Source: Arthrobacter sp. cf158
GTDB lineage: Bacteria; Actinomycetota; Actinomycetes; Actinomycetales; Micrococcaceae
Reading direction: 5' to 3'
Length of the DNA stretch: 64,000 bases
Assembly: GCF_900106835.1 (NCBI RefSeq)
Contig: NZ_FNNR01000011.1
Location: 1-64,000, forward strand
Positions 23,553 through 31,688 of this stretch are shown here, one piece after another; position 1 is the first letter of the stretch; each line of letters begins with the position of its first letter. A program made the translations under genes and the position numbers. Under the pieces are notes generated by a model that saw only the letters and a program-made list of their open reading frames with translations, was not told the origin of the DNA and searched no databases.

Positions 23553-25724
23553 TCAGAGGGCAGTGAACCGCAGCACGATGGCGTGTTCCGGATGCATGAC
23601 AGGCATTGGGAGCCCCACTTCGCCCAGGAACCGACCCGTTGCTGTGGCGCCGTTACCCAACCACGGCGCGGGCTTGGCTTCGATGAACGTGTGCCCGTAG
23701 TCGGCGTCTCCCGGCGACGGGAAGATCGCCTCCACCCGATAGGAACGGGACGGATCCAGTCCGGGAATTGCCACCCGTCCTACGTGCTCGGCAAACCCTG
23801 TGCGCGTCTTGACCACAGCGAAAAGTGCAGCCGTGGCACCTGCGGGCGTGCCGCCGTCGTGAGTGTCCGCCACAACGCCGTGCACCATCAGTGACTCGTC
23901 CGCCACATCGGCGCGGACCATTCGTCCACTGTGGATCAGACCGCGGTGTTCCTTGTACAAGGCGATGAAGCGCTTGAGTTCCTCCCGCTGGGCCCCCTTC
24001 ACGGAGCGGACGTCCCACTCCATGCCGAAATGACCGAATAAGGCCGTGATGGCCCGGAACGAAAGATCGTGCGTGCGGGCGGTTGTGTGTGACGTGGTGG
24101 GACCGATGTGCCCACCCACCAGTTCCGGCGGAACAACCATGCCGGTCCAGCGCTGAATGGTCTGACGCTCCAGAGCATCATTGCAGTCCGACGCCCATAC
24201 ACGGTCGGTCCGCTCGAGGATGCCGAGGTCCACCCGTCCGCCCCCTGAGGAGCAGCTCTCGATCTCAACGCCCGGGTGTGCCGTGCGGAGCGCATCGAAA
24301 AGCCTGTAGGCGGCCAGGGTTTGCTCATGGACCGAAGCGCGACCGGCGTGACCATGCTCCAGAAGGTCGCGGTTCTGGTCCCATTTGAGGTAGCTGATGT
24401 TGTTTTCACGCAGGACGGCGTCGATGCGCTCGTAAACGTAGTTCCAGGCCTCCGGATTGACGAGGTCGATCACGTGCTGCTGCCGCCATTCCAAGGGCAG
24501 GCGGCCACCGTCCTTGTGCGAAACAGCAGAAGGTCCCACGATCCATTCGGGATGCGCCCGGGCAATGTCGGAGTCAAGGTTAATCATTTCCGGCTCCACC
24601 CACAGCCCGAACTCCATGCCGCGTGATGTCACGGCGTTGATGAGCGGTGTCAGGCCGGTGGGCCAGACGGTCTGGTCCACGAACCAGTCGCCCAACCCGG
24701 CGTGATCGTCACGGCGCCCGCGGAACCAGCCGTCGTCCAGCACGAAACGTTCAACGCCCAGCTCCGCGGCGGACTCGGCCAGTTCGGTCAGGGTTTCCAG
24801 ATTGTGGTCAAAATAGACCGCTTCCCAGGTGTTGAGGACCACTGGGCGAGGCGTGCTGATGTGGTGCGGGCGCGCACGGAACCAGCTGTAAAACGCCTCG
24901 GTGATGCCATCCAGGCCGCGGTCGGAGTATGCCGCGAACAGCGCAGGAGTGGTGTAGCTGCCACCGGGTTGAAGCACCACCTCGGCGGGTCCCAGGAGTT
25001 CGGAGCCGCCGATCATGGTTCGCCCGTCCGCAACATTGTCCGCGAATTGCTCGTGGTTCCCGCTCCACGCCAGGTGGGTGGCCCAGACCTTGCCGTGACG
25101 GTTGCCAAAGCCTGCGGTGCCTGCGGCCAGCAGGAGAGAGGAGTCGTGTCCGGTGCGGCCATGGCGGCCGGTGCGGACCCAGGTTCCCTGCTGGATGGCG
25201 CGCCGTTGCGGGTGGCGTTCGCGGCACCAGCGGCCGGTGAGGTCCAAAAGTTCGACGGCGTCCGGCGCCACCGGGAGCATCGTTGCCAACTCGTCCAGTT
25301 GGAAAGGGGACGTACCGTCGTTGGTGGCCGTGTGCCGCAGTTCCAGGAGCCCGCCCGGGTGCAAGGTGAGGTTGCTGGTCACCGTGATGCCGGCGTCGGG
25401 ATCCGACTGAAGCACGACGGCGGTGGTGCCGTCCGTCGTCGCACTCACCACGCGCAGGCGTACTGAGAAATCGAAGCCGGGTACGCCGTCGGTGAAGCGG
25501 TGGCCGCGAAGCCCGGAGCGGCCCTGCCATGACGACGATGCCTGCGGGAGAAGTCCGGCGGGGACGTTGGCGTCGATGGAAGACGGTCCGATGGGTTCGT
25601 TGAGGATGGCGAGGTCCGGGAGGGTGTCGCCCAGGTCGGCTCCCCAGTGGGATATCTCAGCCTCGCCGCGGTGTGTGCTGATCACCAGGCTGGTACCTGC
25701 GGAACGGAGATGGAGCGGGTGCAT
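23553..25724 (-). CDS. Alpha-galactosidase, glycoside hydrolase family 36
   Basis: This 723-residue GH36 enzyme releases terminal alpha-galactose from oligosaccharides such as melibiose, raffinose and stachyose. The nucleophile Asp lies in YLKWDQNRD and the acid/base Asp in ASDCNDALERQ. Also visible are RFVLDDGWF, the carbohydrate-binding GLWVEPEMI and SCSSGGGRVD. The length fits the tetrameric bacterial GH36 group (about 720-750). There is no signal peptide, so substrates must be imported, fitting the ABC importer encoded just upstream. No clear ribosome-binding site precedes ATG 25724. A long hairpin lies between it and the binding-protein gene. A repeat array follows the stop. Confidence 0.93.
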   Translation of the reverse strand: MHPLHLRSAGTSLVISTHRGEAEISHWGADLGDTLPDLAILNEPIGPSSIDANVPAGLLPQASSSWQGRSGLRGHRFTDGVPGFDFSVRLRVVSATTDGTTAVVLQSDPDAGITVTSNLTLHPGGLLELRHTATNDGTSPFQLDELATMLPVAPDAVELLDLTGRWCRERHPQRRAIQQGTWVRTGRHGRTGHDSSLLLAAGTAGFGNRHGKVWATHLAWSGNHEQFADNVADGRTMIGGSELLGPAEVVLQPGGSYTTPALFAAYSDRGLDGITEAFYSWFRARPHHISTPRPVVLNTWEAVYFDHNLETLTELAESAAELGVERFVLDDGWFRGRRDDHAGLGDWFVDQTVWPTGLTPLINAVTSRGMEFGLWVEPEMINLDSDIARAHPEWIVGPSAVSHKDGGRLPLEWRQQHVIDLVNPEAWNYVYERIDAVLRENNISYLKWDQNRDLLEHGHAGRASVHEQTLAAYRLFDALRTAHPGVEIESCSSGGGRVDLGILERTDRVWASDCNDALERQTIQRWTGMVVPPELVGGHIGPTTSHTTARTHDLSFRAITALFGHFGMEWDVRSVKGAQREELKRFIALYKEHRGLIHSGRMVRADVADESLMVHGVVADTHDGGTPAGATAALFAVVKTRTGFAEHVGRVAIPGLDPSRSYRVEAIFPSPGDADYGHTFIEAKPAPWLGNGATATGRFLGEVGLPMPVMHPEHAIVLRFTAL

Positions 25725-25761
25725 TGATGTGAGTCGCTTTCAGCTGGGTGGAGGTAGTTGT

Positions 25762-25812
25762 GGGGCCTGCTCTGCGTGCTTCGCGAAGGAAATGGCGCGC
25801 AGAGCAGGCCCC
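25762..25812 (-). terminator. 15-bp perfect intercistronic hairpin between binding-protein and alpha-galactosidase genes
   Basis: GGGGCCTGCTCTGCG (25762-25776) and CGCAGAGCAGGCCCC (25798-25812) pair perfectly with a 21-nt loop. No U-tract follows, so it may act as partial terminator or as mRNA-stabilising 3' end for the importer transcript. Confidence 0.6.
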
Positions 25813-25825
25813 GCAACGGGAGGAT

Positions 25826-27166
25826 CTACTTGAAGAGGTTGTTCACTTGGTCGTTGGCTTCGGTCAACGAGGAGGCAGGCTTCTTGCCGGAGATGACAGC
25901 ATCCATGGCAGGCTTCATGATGCCGTCAACTTTGGCCGCCTTGTCAGCGATCGGGAAGAGGAACGTGGTTCCGTCCTTCACATGGGTGGTGAAGGCGGAT
26001 ACATCAGTGCCCTTGTCCGCAAAGGCCTTGGCAGCGATCTCGGAGGAGCTGGCGATGGCCGGGAACACTACAGCCTTGCTGGCAACCACGTCCTGGCATG
26101 CTGTGGAGCCCAGGTATTCAACCCACTTGACGCTGGCTCCGGGGTTCTTGGTGCCCGCCCAGATGGAATCGGCCAGGCCGTTGAACATGGAAGCGCGCTT
26201 GCCATCAGGGCCCTTGGGGGTGGGAGCGAAGGCCGTTTCGATGCCCTTGTAGGTCTGGTATTGCCCGATCAGCCAGTCCCCGTTGGTGTTGATGGCTGCC
26301 TTCCCGGCGCCGAAGCTGTCCGGCATGCTCGCACCCACCGTGGTTTCGAGCTTGGGCATGTAGCCCTTGTCCACCAGTCCGGCCCACCAAGCGATGGTCT
26401 CCTGGAAGCGGGGGTCGTCGTAGTTGAACTTGCTGCCCCACGGGTTCTTGTCAGTGGCGGTCCAGCCGGTGGTTGCCGTGAGGAAGCTCCACTCTGTCTG
26501 GCCCTGGCCCGAGCCGCTGCCCGTCAGACCCAGTCCGTAGGTGGCTACGTTGTTCTTGTCGAACCCGGCTTCGTCGCCCCGCTTGCCGTTCTTGTCCACG
26601 GTCAGGTGCGCGATGGTCTTCTCGTAGCTGCCGCCGTCTTTGGGATTCCAATCCAAAGTGGCCATCTGGTCCGCGGAGATCCCGGCGGCGTCCGTCATGG
26701 CCTTGTTGTAGAACAGTCCCACGGTGTCCCAGTCCTTCGGAAGGCCGTAGCGCTTGCCGTCCTGACCCACCCACAGCTCAGGGAGCCCCTTGGTGTACGC
26801 GTCCAGTTTGATGCCGTCCTTCTCCACGGCCTCGTCCAGGGACAGCAGCTGCTTCTTGGCGGCATACTCCGGGTACTTGGACAGGTGGTTGGTGAACACG
26901 TCCGGGGCGGTGCCGGCCACGAAGCCATTGGTCAGGGTGGTCCAGTAGTCGTCCCAGCCGCGCTGGGTGATCTTGACCTTGATATCCGGGTTGGCCTTGG
27001 TGAAGTCGTTGGCGCATTGCTGGTAGGCGGGGAGCTGGTTGGCGTCCCACAGCCAGTAGTTGATTTCTCCCTTTGCTTCCGACGATGCGGGAGAGGAGCC
27101 GCCACAGGCGGACAGGGTGAGGGCGATGGCGGCGGCAGCAGCGGCGACGCCGAGGGTTTTCTTCAT
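25826..27166 (-). CDS. ABC sugar importer, extracellular solute-binding lipoprotein
   Basis: This 446-residue family-1 (MalE-like) binding protein has a signal peptide ending in the lipobox LSAC, so it is anchored to the outer face of the membrane by a lipidated Cys about residue 22. The mature part begins with the Ser/Ala linker GGSSPASSEAKG. AAAGG lies 6 nt before ATG 27166. It is followed (26 bp upstream in coordinates) by the two permease genes and next to an alpha-galactosidase, so the ligand is probably an alpha-galactoside. No ATPase gene is present; a shared MsiK-type ATPase encoded elsewhere is likely. Confidence 0.92.
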   Translation of the reverse strand: MKKTLGVAAAAAAIALTLSACGGSSPASSEAKGEINYWLWDANQLPAYQQCANDFTKANPDIKVKITQRGWDDYWTTLTNGFVAGTAPDVFTNHLSKYPEYAAKKQLLSLDEAVEKDGIKLDAYTKGLPELWVGQDGKRYGLPKDWDTVGLFYNKAMTDAAGISADQMATLDWNPKDGGSYEKTIAHLTVDKNGKRGDEAGFDKNNVATYGLGLTGSGSGQGQTEWSFLTATTGWTATDKNPWGSKFNYDDPRFQETIAWWAGLVDKGYMPKLETTVGASMPDSFGAGKAAINTNGDWLIGQYQTYKGIETAFAPTPKGPDGKRASMFNGLADSIWAGTKNPGASVKWVEYLGSTACQDVVASKAVVFPAIASSSEIAAKAFADKGTDVSAFTTHVKDGTTFLFPIADKAAKVDGIMKPAMDAVISGKKPASSLTEANDQVNNLFK

Positions 27167-27192
27167 AACGAACCTTTCACAGGGGGTGCGGG

Positions 27193-28104
27193 TTACTTGA
27201 TTCCGGAGAATCCGATGGAGTTGACTACCTTCTTGCCGAAGGCGATGAACAGCAGGAAGATCGGGAGCGCGGCCACCAGTGTTCCGGCCATGAGCCCGGA
27301 CCAATCCAGGGCGCCCTGCGGGGACTGGGACTTGAAGACGCTGAGGCCAACGGTGAGTACGCGGACGTTCTCGTCCTGGCCCACCAGCAGCGGCCAGAAG
27401 TACTCGTTCCACTGACCGATGAAGGTCAGCAGCACCAGCGTGGCGATGGGGGCTGCGGCGTTGGGAAGCACAATCTGGAAGAAGATGCGCAGGTGCTTGG
27501 CGCCGTCGAGCATTGCCGCTTCCTCAACCTCGCGGGACATGCTCAGGAAGAACTGGCGCAGGAAGAAGATGGCGAAGGGCGTCATGAACAGGAAGGGCAA
27601 TGACATTCCGGCCATGGTGTTCAGTAGCCCGAGGTTCTTGATCATGAGGAAGTTGGGCAACGCCGTGAAGATCGGCGGGACCATCATGGTGGTCAGGAAG
27701 ATTGCGAACACTTTGTTCCGGCCCGGCCAGCGCAACCGTGAAAAGGCGTAGGCGGCCATCGCACTGAAGAACACTTGGCCGGCTGTGGTGATGCTGGCGA
27801 AGATCACCGAGTTCCGGAGGTAGAGCCAAAAGTTGATCGCTGCGCCGGATCCGCCGTCAGCGATCGCTTCTTCGGTGGTCTGCAGGCCCAGGACGCGTTT
27901 GAAAGCGCCCCAGCTGAAGTCAGCCGGGAGGAGGTTTCCCGCGTTGGAGGCCAGCGCACTGTTACTGGACAGCGCCGTCCGCAGCATCCACAGGAACGGG
28001 GCAATGGTCACGGCGAGGGCGACGGCGACCAGCGCCCAGGCGCCGATGCGTCGCCAGTTGAGCGGCTTCTTGCGGTTGTTTCGAGGCAGGGTTGACGTAG
28101 TCAT
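27193..28104 (-). CDS. ABC sugar importer permease, MalG type
   Basis: This 303-residue inner-membrane subunit has about six helices and the ATPase-contact EAA motif around EEAAMLDGAKHLRIFFQIVLP. It would pair with the MalF-type permease encoded 25 bp before it. AAGGA lies 6 nt before its ATG. Both permeases and the binding protein are transcribed from the LacI-controlled region at 29.1 kb. Confidence 0.93.
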   Translation of the reverse strand: MTTSTLPRNNRKKPLNWRRIGAWALVAVALAVTIAPFLWMLRTALSSNSALASNAGNLLPADFSWGAFKRVLGLQTTEEAIADGGSGAAINFWLYLRNSVIFASITTAGQVFFSAMAAYAFSRLRWPGRNKVFAIFLTTMMVPPIFTALPNFLMIKNLGLLNTMAGMSLPFLFMTPFAIFFLRQFFLSMSREVEEAAMLDGAKHLRIFFQIVLPNAAAPIATLVLLTFIGQWNEYFWPLLVGQDENVRVLTVGLSVFKSQSPQGALDWSGLMAGTLVAALPIFLLFIAFGKKVVNSIGFSGIK

Positions 28105-28129
28105 GGCAGTTCCTTAGTCCTTATCCGGC

Positions 28130-29092
28130 CTAGTCCAGGTCCGATTCATTGCCCTTGAGGAACTTCATTTGCACGAAGGCCACCAGGGCGAGAATGACGA
28201 ACAGGATCACGGACAGGGCGGAGGCGTAGCCGAAATCGGATTCGCCGAAGGCTTTCTGGTAGATGTACATCTGGATCACGCGGGAGGCGTTGACGGGGCC
28301 GCCGTTGGTGGTCACGGCCACGGTGTCAAAGACCTGGAAGGAGCCGATCACGGTGACCACCAGTACGAGAACCAACACGGGGCGGAGCAGCGGCATGGTG
28401 ACGCTCCAGAACGTCCGTGCCGGGGACGCGCCGTCGAGGTTTGCTACCTCGTAGAGGTGGTTGGGAATGGATTGAAGGCCGGCGAAGATCAGCAGGGCCG
28501 TGTAGCCCATGTGCCGCCAGACGTTCACGAAGGCGATGGTGGGGATGGCCCACTGCTCGCTGCCGAAGAAGGCGACGCGGGGGAGTCCCACCCAGCTCAT
28601 CACTTCGTTGACGATGCCCAGCTGGTAGTCCAGCATCCAGAACCAGAGCAGGGCGACGATGACGTTGGCCACCAGGAACGGAAGCAGCAGAGCTCCGCGG
28701 ATGAAGGTGGACTTGGCCACCCTGTGCATCAGCAAGGCCAGCCCAAGGGCGATGACTGTCTGAAAACCGATGTTGAGCGCTACGTACTGGAGGGTGACGC
28801 CCATGGCGTTCCAGAAGAGTTCGTCGGCGAAGATCGCGGTGTAGTTCTTGATCCCGATCCAGGTGGGTTCACCAAGGATGCTGTATTCGGTGAAGCTGAG
28901 GTAAATGCCACGAATGGTGGGGACCAGGAAAAACGCCACGAAGCCGATGAGGGCCGGGAAGATGAAGAAGAGGGCGATTTTCAGGTCGCCGAGGCGGCTG
29001 GTCATGCTGCGTTTGGCGGGTTGGTTTTTGTGTCCGTGATTCTTCCGTGGGCGTTCCGGTGCGCTCCCCGGGTGCTTGGTTAGCGTGGTCAT
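28130..29092 (-). CDS. ABC sugar importer permease, MalF type
   Basis: This 320-residue permease has a basic cytoplasmic N-terminus (about 30 residues), six predicted helices and an EAA loop around YEVANLDGASPARTFWSVTM. The second of two adjacent ATG codons (29092) is preferred because AAAGG is then about 7 nt away; 29095 is the alternative. It is the first gene of the alpha-galactoside transport operon, divergent from the Gfo/Idh gene, with a LacI-type operator (29139-29154) in its promoter region. Confidence 0.92.
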   Translation of the reverse strand: MTTLTKHPGSAPERPRKNHGHKNQPAKRSMTSRLGDLKIALFFIFPALIGFVAFFLVPTIRGIYLSFTEYSILGEPTWIGIKNYTAIFADELFWNAMGVTLQYVALNIGFQTVIALGLALLMHRVAKSTFIRGALLLPFLVANVIVALLWFWMLDYQLGIVNEVMSWVGLPRVAFFGSEQWAIPTIAFVNVWRHMGYTALLIFAGLQSIPNHLYEVANLDGASPARTFWSVTMPLLRPVLVLVLVVTVIGSFQVFDTVAVTTNGGPVNASRVIQMYIYQKAFGESDFGYASALSVILFVILALVAFVQMKFLKGNESDLD

Positions 29093-29138
29093 CATCGACC
29101 CTTTCCTGACTGTGATGTGAGTAACAATCTGGATAGGA

Positions 29139-29154
29139 ATCTACACGAGTAGAT
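29139..29154. promoter_or_regulatory. LacI-type operator 1 (towards the ABC importer operon)
   Basis: ATCTAC-ACGA-GTAGAT is a perfect inverted repeat with central CG, as usual for LacI-family operators. On the reverse strand it overlaps a possible -10 (TAGATT) whose -35 would be TTGCGT, 18 bp away. Confidence 0.65.
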
Positions 29155-29214
29155 TTGGATAACGCAATAGCTTCCGGGATATTTTGAGTCGAAATGTTCA
29201 TTTCTGTTCTAACA

Positions 29215-29230
29215 GTTGACTCGTGTAGAT
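29215..29230. promoter_or_regulatory. LacI-type operator 2 (towards the Gfo/Idh gene)
   Basis: The reverse strand reads ATCTACACGAGTCAAC, sharing the first 12 bases with operator 1. It overlaps a possible -35, TTGACT (29216-29221), of the plus-strand genes. The two sites are 76 bp apart, so looping is possible. Confidence 0.6.
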
Positions 29231-29307
29231 CACGGTGGAAGACTCAGGTGGATCCCGTGAGGGCCATCACAACCAGCCGCCGGCGTGCGGCCTCAGGAAG
29301 GTAGACA

Positions 29308-30507
29308 ATGACGTTTTCGATCGGCGTCGTGGGTGTCGGGCAGTTCGGCGGCCACTTTGCCCACTTGTTCAAGCTCCACCCCGGTGTCAGCGCGGTTTAC
29401 GCCGTTGACGAGCTCCCCGAACGCGCCGCAACGGCACAGGAACGCTGGGGCCTTGATGGTGTGATGGGCAGCTTTGAGGACCTGTTGGAGTCCGACGTCG
29501 ATGCTGTCGCCATCTTCACGCAGCGCTGGACTCACGGCCCCCTGGTAGAGCGGGCCTTGCGTGCTGGAAAGCACGTCTACTCAGCGGTGCCCATGGCCAT
29601 ATCCGAAGAGGAAATAGCCCGCATCATAGAGGCCGTCCGCGAGACGAAACTGGTCTACGCGATGGGGGAGACCAGCTATTACAACCCCGCCACGGTCTTC
29701 GCCCGCCAGCAGCACCAGGCAGGAAAATTCGGGCGGATCTTCTACACCGAAGGCGACTATGTCCACGACATGGACCTCGGCTTCTACGAGGCATACCAGT
29801 ACAGCGGGGGAGAGCGCTGGAAGGAAACCGCGAGCTACCCTCCCATGCTTTATCCGACGCACGCAATCGGTGGCGTGCTGGGCGCAGTGCCTGGGCACGC
29901 TGTCAGCGTGAGCTGCATCGGCGTCAAGGATCACCGGGGCGACGGCGTCTTTGACAAGGACGTCAGCATGTTCGCCAACGACTTCTCCAACGCCACGGCA
30001 CTGTTCGAAATGAACGACGGCGGTGCGATGCGCACCAATGAGATGCGCCGCGTCGGGTACCCCTCGCATATCCGGGAATCACGCTTCCGCTTCTTCGGCA
30101 CCGAGGCCAGCTTTGAGCAACTTGCCACCACCACCGTGTGGCAGGACAAGGCCACCGTTGAAGACGTCTCGGAGCAGATGGAAACCAAACCGAGTATGTC
30201 AGCGGATGACCCCTCCTTGGCTGACGTAGCGCCGGAACTGCGCGATGCCTTCATCTCAGGCCTGGCGCCGGTGCATGATCAGTCCCGCTTGCCGCAGGAA
30301 TTCCTCGGGGCGCCCAACGGACACGAAGGCAGCCACCAGTTCCTGGTGGACGATTTTGTCACCGCTGTGAACAACCGCACGCTCCCGCCGGTCAACGCCT
30401 GGGTGGCGGCGCGGTTTACTCTGCCCGGAATCATCGCCCACGAGTCTGCGCTTCGCGGCGGTGAGCGTCTTTCCATCCGCGACTTCGGTGATGCTCCCGT
30501 GGAGTAG
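29308..30507 (+). CDS. Gfo/Idh/MocA family oxidoreductase
   Basis: This 399-residue NAD(P)-dependent dehydrogenase has an N-terminal Rossmann fold starting TFSIGVVGVGQFGGHFA, then AGKHVYSAVPMA (the usual GKHV-EKP region with Ser-Ala in place of Glu-Lys) and a C-terminal beta-sheet domain. The canonical catalytic Lys of EKP is therefore missing, so the reaction may be atypical. AAGG lies 6 nt before the ATG. Divergent from the alpha-galactoside importer and followed by its LacI regulator 14 nt on, it probably acts on galactose or a galactoside derivative. Confidence 0.85.
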   Translation: MTFSIGVVGVGQFGGHFAHLFKLHPGVSAVYAVDELPERAATAQERWGLDGVMGSFEDLLESDVDAVAIFTQRWTHGPLVERALRAGKHVYSAVPMAISEEEIARIIEAVRETKLVYAMGETSYYNPATVFARQQHQAGKFGRIFYTEGDYVHDMDLGFYEAYQYSGGERWKETASYPPMLYPTHAIGGVLGAVPGHAVSVSCIGVKDHRGDGVFDKDVSMFANDFSNATALFEMNDGGAMRTNEMRRVGYPSHIRESRFRFFGTEASFEQLATTTVWQDKATVEDVSEQMETKPSMSADDPSLADVAPELRDAFISGLAPVHDQSRLPQEFLGAPNGHEGSHQFLVDDFVTAVNNRTLPPVNAWVAARFTLPGIIAHESALRGGERLSIRDFGDAPVE

Positions 30508-30521
30508 CTAGCATTTACCTC

Positions 30522-31541
30522 ATGACAACTTCGGCGGTACAAACCTCGCGCGGCCCGGTTACACGCAAAGACGTGGCCCGGTACGCCGGGGTGAGTACCG
30601 CCGTCGTGAGTTATGTGGTGAACGGTGGGCCCAAGAACGTGGCCCCGGCAACGGAAGCCAAAGTGCGCGATGCCATCCGTATCCTGGGATACCGCCCCAA
30701 TGCTGCGGCGCGGGCACTGAAACTGGGCTCCAGCGAGACCATTGGTGTTGTGGTGCCGGACAACACCAATCCGTTCTTCACCCATCTGGCGCACGCAGTG
30801 GAAGAGGCGGCCTCGGAATTGGGCTACGGGATGGTGCTCACCAACTCGGATGGAAGCCTGACCCGTGAGCGCAAGAACATCCGCACCCTGGCTGCGCGGC
30901 AGGTGGACGGAGTGTTCCTGGCCAGTTGCGTCTTCGACCCCGATGTCACCGAGCTGGAAGCCTCGGAAATCCCGTCTGTTCTCCTGAACAACGCAGGATC
31001 GCCCCCGGGTTTCGCCAGTGTGGGCGTGGATCTGGAGTCCGGAGCGCGGGCAGCCGTGGAGCACCTGATCGGCCATGGTCACACGAACATCGGGCTGGCG
31101 ATCGGCACCAATACCGGCAATCAACTTGACGGCCGTGAAGTGGGATGGATGGGTTCGCTGCGCGACGCCGGCTTGCCCGACGGTCCCATGCTGCACAGCC
31201 CCTTCACCCGTCCCGGCGGGTACGAGGTAGGCAAACGCTTCCTCTCCATGGCCAACCCACCCACCGCGATCTTCGCCAGCAACGACATGCAGGCCATCGG
31301 CATCCTCCGGGCCCTCCACGAGGCCGGCGTTCGCGTCCCGGAAGACATGGCGTTGGTGTCCTTTGATGGTTCGCTGGACGCCGAATACAGCTGGCCCGCC
31401 CTGACCACGGTGGCGCAACCGGTCCAGGCAATGGCTCAGGCTGCCGTGCGGGCACTTGTCGGGAAGGGCCGCGGGGAGGACCTGCAACACCAGATCCTGC
31501 CTACCGAGCTGATCATCCGTCAGTCCTGCGGCTGCCCCTAG
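30522..31541 (+). CDS. LacI-family transcriptional repressor of the alpha-galactoside cluster
   Basis: This 339-residue regulator has a LacI HTH (VTRKDVARYAGVSTAVVSYV), the hinge helix NAAARALKLG and a periplasmic-binding-like effector domain (from TIGVVVPDNTNPFF to SFDGSLDA). It should bind the two ATCTACACGAG sites in the divergent region and respond to an alpha-galactoside or galactose. TAGCAT lies 7 nt before ATG 30522, so a leaderless transcript in addition to read-through is possible. It has no hairpin terminator; a 32-bp repeat array starts 4 nt after its stop. Confidence 0.93.
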   Translation: MTTSAVQTSRGPVTRKDVARYAGVSTAVVSYVVNGGPKNVAPATEAKVRDAIRILGYRPNAAARALKLGSSETIGVVVPDNTNPFFTHLAHAVEEAASELGYGMVLTNSDGSLTRERKNIRTLAARQVDGVFLASCVFDPDVTELEASEIPSVLLNNAGSPPGFASVGVDLESGARAAVEHLIGHGHTNIGLAIGTNTGNQLDGREVGWMGSLRDAGLPDGPMLHSPFTRPGGYEVGKRFLSMANPPTAIFASNDMQAIGILRALHEAGVRVPEDMALVSFDGSLDAEYSWPALTTVAQPVQAMAQAAVRALVGKGRGEDLQHQILPTELIIRQSCGCP

Positions 31542-31542
31542 C

Positions 31543-31673
31543 ACGCTCTCTCACCGATGTGCCGGTTTGGGGTGACGCTCTCTCACCGATGTGCCGGTTT
31601 GGGGTGACGCTCTCTCACCCTTCTCCCGGCCGGTGAGAGAGCGTTGGGCGGGAGGGGTCGTTTGGTGAGAGAG
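31543..31673. repeat. 32-bp-period tandem repeat, locus D (three sense units and two inverted units)
   Basis: CTCTCTCACC occurs at 31546, 31578 and 31610, and its complement GGTGAGAGAG at 31632 and 31664, all within-strand spacings being 32 bp. The first set is sense for the LacI gene ending at 31541. The second is sense for the convergent permease gene ending at 31689. No other terminator separates these genes. The two sets meet at TTCTCCCGGCCGG, and the facing cores could pair as a hairpin. Confidence 0.95.
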
Positions 31674-31688
31674 CGTTGGGCGGGAGGG

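Noticed and set aside
25748..27415. 555-codon open frame on the plus strand, opposite the sugar-binding lipoprotein
   Set aside because: It is the antisense shadow of a clear binding-protein gene with lipobox and ribosome-binding site; high GC keeps this frame open. The same applies to long frames at 34840-36459 (opposite acs), 1519-2742 (opposite the permease) and 48281-50293 (opposite the helicase).
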